DNA of 64,000 nt, from positions 5,520,501-5,584,500 of the forward strand of contig NC_061465.1 of the NCBI RefSeq assembly GCF_022581195.2. The letters run 5' to 3'. This stretch comes from Helicoverpa zea (lineage: Eukaryota > Arthropoda > Insecta > Lepidoptera > Noctuidae). Under the pieces are notes generated by a model that did not search any database, had not been told where the DNA came from, and saw only the letters and a list, made by a program, of their open reading frames with translations. The position numbers and the translations under genes were made by a program. Each line of letters starts with the position of its first letter. Within the stretch, counting starts at the first letter, position 1. This document shows positions 56,470 to 64,000 of this stretch, one piece after another.

Positions 56470-56760
56470 GTGCAAAGATTTTTAACCGACTTCCCAAAAA
56501 CTAATTTTAGGTGCATCGGCTTAGAAGTCGGTGGCAAAATTAACTTAGTAACATCCATTAGACACCGACTTCTAGGCACCTAAAATTAGTTTTCTTTTTC
56601 TAGTGTTTTTGGAAGACAGTTTAATTTTTTTGTAAAAAAGTTTTTTATTTACAGCTTTTCAGTGATACGAAAAGTTGTCACTATCCATTTTTTTGCTTTC
56701 TAGTGTTTTTGGAAGTCGGTTTAATTTTTTTGTAAAAAAGTTTTTTTCACCTTGTGCTCT
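56470..56760. repeat. Inverted and direct repeats with ACCGACTTC words
   Basis: AAAACTAATTTTAGGTGCAT with AGAAGTCGGT pairs with ACCGACTTCTAGGCACCTAA (56578-56594), a hairpin about 100 bp long. CTAGTGTTTTTGGAAG followed by a CAGTTTAATTTTTTTGTAAA-type tract is then repeated directly (about 56600 and 56700). Confidence 0.7.
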
Positions 56761-57444
56761 TTTGATTCCCTCGCTATCGCTCAGGATTCTAATTATTGAA
56801 ACATTCGCTACGCTCGTGTTTCAATTTTAGAATCCTTCGCTTGCTCGGTCATCAAAATTGAGCACGCGGTTAAAAAGCAACTTTGCAGTCTTGTATAACA
56901 AATAACTATTATACCTATGTATTTTTCAGTGTCCCACGGGCACTGATGATGATAGATAAGGTTTGGCAATCAAGAGGTTGTGGGTTCGATCCCCACCAAT
57001 TGTAATTATTTTTAAAAGTATTATTATGTTACTGTATTAATAAAGGATCAAATAAATGACGTTGAATAGGTACCATAAGCATCTTATACATATTTTTTGC
57101 GGTTTTTATTCAATTTCTTCAATTTTTATATCAATTTTATTCAACGCAAAAAAAAATCACGTGATAATAAATTCAAAAGCGCTTTTCGCCGATTTTCGCA
57201 CACGTATGAAGAAAGTTACCCCGTGTGCGCAACACTGCATGCCCGCTAACACCCGTGCGATCCAATTCGCTAATTTCTAAAAAAAAACTAAATTCTTAAA
57301 CATGGACATTATCATACCAGAGGCAGTATTACTGCGAGTGCCTTTAAGAGCCTTTCTAGGAAATATCAACCTTATGCATTTCAAAATTAGAATTACTTTC
57401 GTACCAAAATAAACTGAACATAATGCCTTTCCTGAAGATTGCTT

Positions 57445-57765
57445 TAAATATTTATTTTCTCTGTCTAATTTATAAATCTATCCTTGTCATTTCGTGCGTG
57501 ACGTCATTGACGTGTCTTTTGTTTCAATGAATATTTGTTCTCTCTTTCTTACTTTATCAATCTATCTCTTTCATTTTGTGCGTGACGTCATTGGCGTGTC
57601 TTTTGTTTTATTAAACAATTGCTAACTCTTTCCTGCGCTATCAATCTATCCCTTTCATTTTGAGCGTGATGTCATTGGCGTGTGTTTTGTTTCTATTTAA
57701 ACATTTGTTTACTCTTTCTTACATGCTAAACCATCTCTTTCGTATCGCGCGTAACAAATTAAAAA
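57445..57765. repeat. Tandem repeat, unit about 84-85 bp, with CRE-like palindromes
   Basis: Three clear units and a fourth partial. Each has TATCAATCTATC, CTTTCATTTTG and GCGTGACGTCATTGGCGTG. TGACGTCA lies at 57499-57506 and 57583-57590; TGATGTCA at 57668-57675. Confidence 0.8.
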
Positions 57766-58129
57766 TATTCTCGTTTGAAAATATTTGGAATATAGCGGAA
57801 TATTGTTAATTTTGTTTGTCAATTTCGTTTCGCAGTTGCGTTTAATAATTTTTCAAGTAAGTACATATAATTTTGATGCTCAGTAAAAAATATAACAATT
57901 CAAATGCCTGCGCGAATAATTCTATCTAATATTCTAAATGTTCAGCATAAGGTCAATGACATTGTCTTGTGTTTGGATTTAAGACTTCGATTAGTTGCAA
58001 GCTTATATTTTTTTTAATATTTGTTAAGTCTCAAGCATATAATATGATTTCGTAGGTACTTAGGTACCCGTGAGTGTATTATGTAAGTATACATTGTAGG
58101 TACTTATATTAATTACAGATTATAAATTT

Positions 58130-58310
58130 TCTAACATCGCAGAAATATGTTCTTTAAACATCGACCAAGAAGTTGGTCTTAAAAAAAATAAAACCAACTT
58201 CTAAAAACATCAAAAGCCAAAATAACTACTTTAAGGTGTATCGGTCTAGAAGTCGGTATCTAGTGGATGCAGCTGTGTTTATTTTTACCACCGACTTCTA
58301 GATCAATGAC
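58130..58310. repeat. Paired hairpins with AAGTTGGT and AAGTCGGT words
   Basis: AGAAGTTGGT pairs with ACCAACTTCT across about 16 bp, and TCTAGAAGTCGGT pairs with ACCGACTTCTAGA across about 40 bp. Related to the repeats at 56470-56760. Confidence 0.65.
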
Positions 58311-58832
58311 AGGCTATATAACACTAAAAGTAATTTTCAAATCACATTACAGCTTTCAAACAAAGAAAAGTTTACTTTCCTCAAACTTTGAAAATCGAAA
58401 ATGAGAACAAAATCCATTGCAGGCGCATTTTTTATTTGGAACATCCCACTGCTTTTTTTTGTAAGAAAAGGCGTGCTGGGCTTATTAGATACTTTTTGAA
58501 AGGGCCTCTTTTATCGTATTTTTTTAAAAGTCGAAAACACATGTACAACGACTCGAACGCTAGGAATAGAAGAATAAAAACAGTCATCCAAATGAGCTTT
58601 GTTCGTAAAAGTTCGTAAAAAAAATGTACTCTTGGAGTATCTTAATGGATATCAGATATCACAGTATTTCAACGTGGAGGATCAACTAACAAATATTATT
58701 TTGCTAATTCATCTTATACATTTTAGGTATTTCTAGGATACGTTGATAAATAATCAAAAAACTTTTTTGAATTAGTATTTAGTCATATTTTATTTTGATC
58801 ATTTTTAACAATTGAAAACTTCAGTATACGTC

Positions 58833-60224
58833 TTAGAGGCGTTGGTTGATCCAGCTGATGAAAGAGGTAACTCTGGCGAAGGCAGCAGGGGAACCGACTT
58901 GGCAACCACGGGCAGATCCGAAGGAAGTCACACCGATCTGTTGTAAAGGAAAGTTAAATTAGAGGTATTGATCATCATCCTCGACATAAAATTTTTGTCA
59001 ACTTTTAACAATCAGTCTATTTACCAAGATGCGTCTGTTGTTGCTGGTTACGACAAGAGGACCACCGGAGTCACCCTGGCAAGTGCTTCTGCCGTTGGCT
59101 CCGCTGGTGCAAATGTTGGAAGACTGGATGATGCCGGGGAAGGACAAAGTGCATACAGCGTTGGTGATCACGGGCAAGTTGACGTGTCTCAAGTTACCGT
59201 CAACGCTTCCACCTGAAATGAGCGCAATGCATATATTATGCTGTTGGTATTATCAAATCAAATCATTTATTTGCATAAAAATGGTAGGCATCAAGATGTT
59301 AAATAAAATATGTGATCAAAATGTTTCGCCGTGGCAAACGGTGCACAAAAATAAAAGGAAAGAATAATATAATAAGTGCTGTTGCAAGCATAAATTTTAA
59401 AATAATGGTGAAAAATAACTTACCATCTCTGGCCAGACCGAAGCCAGATGCAACAGCAGTGGCACCGTTGAAGTTGTTGTTCAGCTCGTTACCAGAGGGC
59501 AGGGCAATAGGAGCGATGTTGCCTGTTGATACATTTTAGAATTTATTAAGAATTATATAAGTCACAAAAAATAAGTTTTGACCATCTAGATAGGAAAACT
59601 GGCTGATTAAACAATACATTACAAATATCAACCGTTCAGATGACTCACCAGAAGTAGCAACGTTGGAAGGCAAGTTGATTATGGCGATGTCGTTGCGGAT
59701 GAGGTTGGGGTTCCAGCTGCCGTGCATGACCACGCTAGCGGTGTTCAGTCTGGTGCCACCGCTGAACAGGCGCACTGAGCCGAGGACAACTGTGAAACTC
59801 CTGGCCTGGTTGCGACCATCGAACCAGCAGTGAGCGGCGGTAAGAACCCTCCTGTTGTTAAGCAGAGAACCACCGCAGACACCCTGTCCGTTAGCGAAGG
59901 TAGCGAGAAGACCAGCCTGGAAATTATGGATTATTTAGTCTTTGAGCCTAAAGACTTTTATGGATCAACTATCTTCAATGTGACAATCCAAATTACCTGG
60001 TAAGGGAATGCGCCGAGACTGGAAGTAGAGCCACCAACAATTCTGGATGGGTTGCGTTCAGCTTCCTCCTCAGCTGCACGGATCTTCTCGGCCAAAGGAA
60101 TTCCAATCTTGGTGTGATAATCGTAGGCGGTAATGTCTTCGAGGTCGATCACATCCTGGAGGTCGATGTTCCTCGCGGAGACGACCGCCGCGAAAGCCAA
60201 TAGAGTCACAGCCAAGAGTTTCAT
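58833..60224 (-). CDS. Chymotrypsin-like digestive protease zymogen (locus 12)
   Basis: Exons 59997-60224, 59649-59916, 59424-59522, 59025-59212 and 58833-58937, 295 residues. Signal peptide MKLLAVTLLAFAAVVSA, propeptide with EKIRAAEEEAERNPSR, activation R61/IVGG, H105, D152, S247, three disulfides; the 189-equivalent is Ser (NGRSTC). It is more distant from loci 6-11: the N-terminus reads STSSLGAFPYQ, then AGLLATFANGQGVCGGSLLN, and exon 4 has GGSVDGNLRHVN. Locus 13 is its near copy. TATAAATA at 60270-60277. Confidence 0.95.
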
Positions 60225-60269
60225 GTTGTCGATTTAAACAAACGAATGCTATTACTGCAGTGCATTGGT

Positions 60270-60277
60270 TATTTATA
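60270..60277 (-). promoter_or_regulatory. TATA box of locus 12
   Basis: TATAAATA on minus, 46 bp before the ATG; AGATAA occurs about 25 bp further upstream. Confidence 0.65.
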
Positions 60278-60309
60278 TGGTTCGCTAGTGGTTCGAAAAA
60301 AGATAAACC

Positions 60310-62450
60310 TGAGATTATTATTTAATGACTTGCTAATTTAATTTTTAATCTAAAGGATAAACAAAGTAATTAGCTAAATCGGCACCTGCTTTTCGAGTCA
60401 AATATTTTTATTCGAAAATCGGGTGCGGTAGTGACTGGTCCTCTAAAAAAAATACTTTATGCAATTTCTCAATACATATTCCATACACACAACTATACGG
60501 TGACTAGTATTTCTGTTTTCTTAATCGCGGCCTTATAAAAGGACTTTAATTGTGAGTGCTTGTTACATGTACCGGTAGCATACCGTGGCAATCTTCCTCG
60601 TAATATGTGGGGAAATTTAAACAAACTCGGAGAATTTTGTAGGTGTTTTATTAAACGCCATCATCGTCACAGCCTGAAAAAATCCGCTGCTTTACAAAAG
60701 TCTCCACCTGCTGTACCAAGTACCCATGCCCATAATTACCGCGCTGGGCATGTGTGTTGGTGAACCCAGGACCAATGGCATATTTTTTTAGTTTTGGAGA
60801 TTTGCCACACATTTTCGAGTAAGGCATTTACTATTCCACTTAGTGCTGTGTAACGCAGTCGATCGCCAGAGCCTCATCCGTTTGTGCTCCAAGGAAAGAT
60901 GAAGTTGGTAATTGGGGCACGTCGAAAGTTCTGTCAAATGAAATGCATTTGATTACCGAAATTTTTAGGGAGCTGACAGAAATCTATTTGCACGATCAGC
61001 TACAGACGCTGTGCGTCTTTTCGCCATACCTCAGTCACCAGGCGGTTTTTCATCAACAGTGATAGGCAGAGATTTAGACTTTTTAGAAATGATATATTTG
61101 TGAATGACCGATATGACAACAAATACTGAAAACTAGAATAAAAAAGTATTTTAGGGGATTCTTATCCAACAAACGTGATTTTTGTGGCCGTTTCATGGAT
61201 AATGGTACCCTTCGTGCGCCATTCCGACTCGCACTTGACTGGTTAATTTAGTGCCAATATATTTTTTCTTACATCCAACAATCAGTTTCTGTTTATTTCT
61301 ATTCGCCCTGCACCGCAGAGGACTACGATATGACCCGCAGGGTACTATCGTTTCTGGTTCGGAGTATCACTAATCCTAACCCATTCATAAAGTTCTGCCA
61401 TCATACCCGATCGCTATCACTACCATAGGTCGACAATTATGATAATAAACTTAGGCCTGATAGGTTCTAAAAATAATTCATTCACTGAACGAATTACAAG
61501 AGTTCGGAACCTAATTAATATGATTTCCCTATTAAATAAATTAAGTTATATCATGTTTTCGTAAGTATATCAGAAGAATAGAAGAGATTTTCCATTTGAT
61601 TGATTCGATGAGCATAGCGGGTTCGATACCCGCATCTGAGTGTTTGAATACAAGTGTCATTTGAAACGCTTCTATTATAAGGAGAAAGTGTTTAAATTGT
61701 AGGTACACAATTATTTAATGGCAAAGAACGATGGGAAATTAAGAAGTGCGTTTAGAATGGTTTACAAACATTCAATCTCATATGGACACAACACTCATAC
61801 ACAGTATGCTTCTGTGCGTCTAATGCCGTAGTATTACATAAACGGTATGTTTATCATCGCTAATTATTACTTCTATCTATTATCATCAATCACAACTTAC
61901 TCGTCAAAAGCTATCTAACCCTGATTTACCACCTTTTAGATTCTAGCTGTTTCACCCTTGATAAGTTTTTCCCGTAAAGGTATAAAATACACAAGCTACT
62001 GTGTCATCCGGGATTATTTTCCAACAGTGAAAAGATTTTTCAATTCGGTTCAGTAGTTTTGGAGCCTCTACTGTTAAAACAAACCAAAAAGATTTCCTCT
62101 TTGCAGTATTAAATATTTAAGATACAGATTATTCTTCCAAAGTTTTAATCTCTATTTTCTTATGACTTTGAGAGGTTTGGAGTTCACCAATATTATATTT
62201 AGAAGAATTATTGAGAGCAATATTATACACATAGTTGGTAAGTATATATTTATACGATTGATCAGATTATATAACTTTACGACCATGTCATATGTCATGG
62301 GTCTGGGTCTGATGAATATGAAGTTTAAATGCTTAGTTACACTGTTTTCGGTATTTTGTTGGCTGTACACATCCTCCGTTAGATCAAATCACTAAAATAT
62401 GTATTAAACGCAGTATAAAAGGAAACATAGGGTAATATATTCGACGACCT
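60310..62450. other. Spacer between loci 12 and 13
   Basis: No gene supported. A tRNA-like B box (GGGTTCGATACCCG) at about 61619-61632 suggests a degraded SINE. The remaining open frames have no recognisable domain. Confidence 0.4.
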
Positions 62451-62540
62451 TGATGGCGCAATAGTCACCATGCCGGACTGCCGAACCTAAGGTCGATTGT
62501 TAGTGTTATGTGTCCATGCTTGTTGGCCGTGGTCTGGGTC

Positions 62541-62845
62541 TTACTGTTACTGTTACAGCCTTTTTATCGTCCCACTGCTGGGCACAGGCCTCTTCTCACA
62601 CGGAGAAGGATTGAGCATTAATCACCACGCTTGGTCAATGCGGGTTGGTGAATTCAGACTATATAGTCCAGGTTTCCTCAAGATGTTTTCCTTCACCTTT
62701 TTATCAGCCATTGGTGTCCAAGATATACTTAGAAAGTACCTACATACAAACTTAGAAAAGTTGCATTGGTACTTGCCTGACCTGGAATCGAATCCACACC
62801 CTCATACTCGAGAGGTTGGTTCTTTACCCACTAGGCCACCACGAC
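62541..62845 (-). mobile_element. tRNA-derived SINE, minus orientation
   Basis: Nearly the same as 25036-25340: GTAACAGTAAC tail, CCCAGCAGTGGGACGAT, B box GGATTCGATTCC, A box GGTGGCCTAGTGGGTAAAG. Confidence 0.87.
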
Positions 62846-63492
62846 TTACAACATGTATTTACCACGTATATTTATAAATATGTATGTATGTAGCTGTACA
62901 TAGTTTATCTATCAGTTGTGTTAGCACCCATAGTACAAGTTAATTAATAACCAACCATGGGGCTAACCGACCGCGTGTAAAAAGGTGTCCACACTTCTTC
63001 ATCTCAAGGATTATACAGATAGTATCGTTATCGATAGTCGATCAGTAAAATGTGCTATGTATTAGGTATCATTTTTAAACAGTAGGTACAAGAAACTGAG
63101 TACAACGATTACATATTTATAATGATAATTCACTTTAAACTTGAGGTACTAAAAGGCTCTTCATTGCAATTTGATTTATAGTCTTAAAATTGAATATTGA
63201 TTTTAATTTACCTCGGTTATGAGTACCGACAACAACGAGATTGTTTTTTAAAGCTTAGAGATTCATAACCCTCTATAGATCATTATTACTCTTAACATTT
63301 AATACCATATCACTGACCAATTAAGCCAAATCTAAGCGGAAATAAAAAAAAAACAATGAAGGTATGAATAATGATAGTTGTTAGTAAAAAACATAAATTA
63401 TTTTAATTATTACTTTATTTTAAATTTAATTAATTGAATAAATTAAATTTCATTTAGGTTCTAGGCTTCAGTTTGAGCTTTCGTAATGTTTC

Positions 63493-64000
63493 TTAAAGAA
63501 GATTGTTGATCCAGCTGATGAAAGAGGTAACTCTGGCGAAGGCAGCGGGTGAACCGACTTGGCAACCACGGGCAGATCCGAAGGAAGTCACACCGATCTG
63601 TTGTAAAGGAAAATTAAATTAAAGGTAATGATCATCATCCTCGATATAAAATTTTTGTCAAGTTTTAACAATCAGTCTATTTACCAAGATGCGTCTGTTG
63701 TTGCTGGTTACGACAAGAGGACCGCCGGAGTCACCCTGGCAAGTGCTTCTGCCGTTGGCGCCGCTGGTGCAGATGTTGGAAGACTGGATGATGCCGGGGA
63801 AGGACAAAGTGCATACAGCGTTGGTGATCACGGGCAAGTTGACGTGTCTCAAGTTGCCGTCAACGCTTCCACCTGAAAGAAGCGCATTGCAATTACTACA
63901 AGTACTAAATAGCAAATTTTATAACTGCGGCAATAAAAAAATACAAATAAATTACCATCATTGGCCAGACCGAAACCTGATGCTACTGCGGTGGCACCGT
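63493..64000 (-). CDS. Chymotrypsin-like protease (locus 13), cut by right edge
   Basis: Exon 5 (63493-63597), exon 4 (63685-63872) and the start of exon 3 (63956 onward) are visible and open: NGRSTCQGDSGGPL in exon 4, and exon 5 ending SWINNLL-stop. The rest lies beyond the window. Exons and intron 4 are almost identical to locus 12 (both introns 87 bp), so it is a recent tandem copy. The C-terminus differs (NNLL against NQRL). Confidence 0.93.

Noticed and set aside
59029..59367. Plus-strand open frames opposite protease exons (also 53041-53277, 27065-27319, 45136-45405)
   Set aside because: They repeat in every paralogue as antisense shadows of exon 4.

Overview
This is eukaryotic, AT-rich DNA from a moth, most likely a noctuid or a near relative. 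I infer that from the protease family (five exons, conserved intron positions, a lepidopteran midgut chymotrypsin-like signature) and from the repeat fauna: tRNA-derived SINEs, Helitron-like elements ending in CTAGT, RTE and CR1-like LINEs, piggyBac, hAT, Harbinger and Transib-type ends. There are no operons, CRISPR arrays or rRNA. All gene models below are five-exon models (four introns) that I joined by hand using reading frame, splice consensus and comparison among the copies.

The backbone is a tandem cluster of 13 secreted S1A serine protease loci. Twelve are on the minus strand and one (29825-31210) is inverted. Group A (loci 1-5; 1-24850) carries TAAHN instead of TAAHC at the catalytic histidine. 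Its intact members lack both cysteines of the usual Cys42-Cys58 disulfide. Loci 2 and 3 are intact. Locus 1 is a multiply broken pseudogene cut by the left edge, locus 4 has an in-frame stop, and locus 5 has a one-base deletion and a poor donor site. Group B (loci 6-13; 26929-64000) are classical lepidopteran chymotrypsin-like zymogens of 295 residues with H105/D152/S247. Locus 10 is a 3' fragment and locus 13 runs off the right edge. Intact copies share a TATAAATA-type box 45-49 bp before the start codon; group B copies also share nearby GATA motifs. They are probably expressed together in larval midgut and secreted as zymogens that digest dietary protein.

The spacers are packed with mobile DNA. 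At 7.8-16.4 kb lie two LINEs with intact ORFs (RTE-like, then a two-ORF CR1/L2-like element). At 17.2-19.0 kb there is a SINE and a 1.3 kb decayed piggyBac with TTAA target sites. At 31.2-34.5 kb sit three non-autonomous DNA transposons in a row (a TA/TATA-flanked MITE, a 0.7 kb foldback element, and a 1.85 kb hAT element with an 8-bp duplication and a 125-130 bp tandem array). At 38.6-42.5 kb is a Harbinger element whose five-exon HARBI1-like transposase reads through open, with a TTA-flanked MITE in its flank and an internal direct duplication. At 48.5-51.2 kb is a foldback element with about 480-bp inverted arms ending in CACAGTG and a 5-bp duplication, the hallmarks of Transib and of the V(D)J recombination signal heptamer.

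The main points of interest are the cysteine-lacking protease subfamily and its decay, the inverted protease gene pair, the RSS-like foldback element, and the intact Harbinger transposase.
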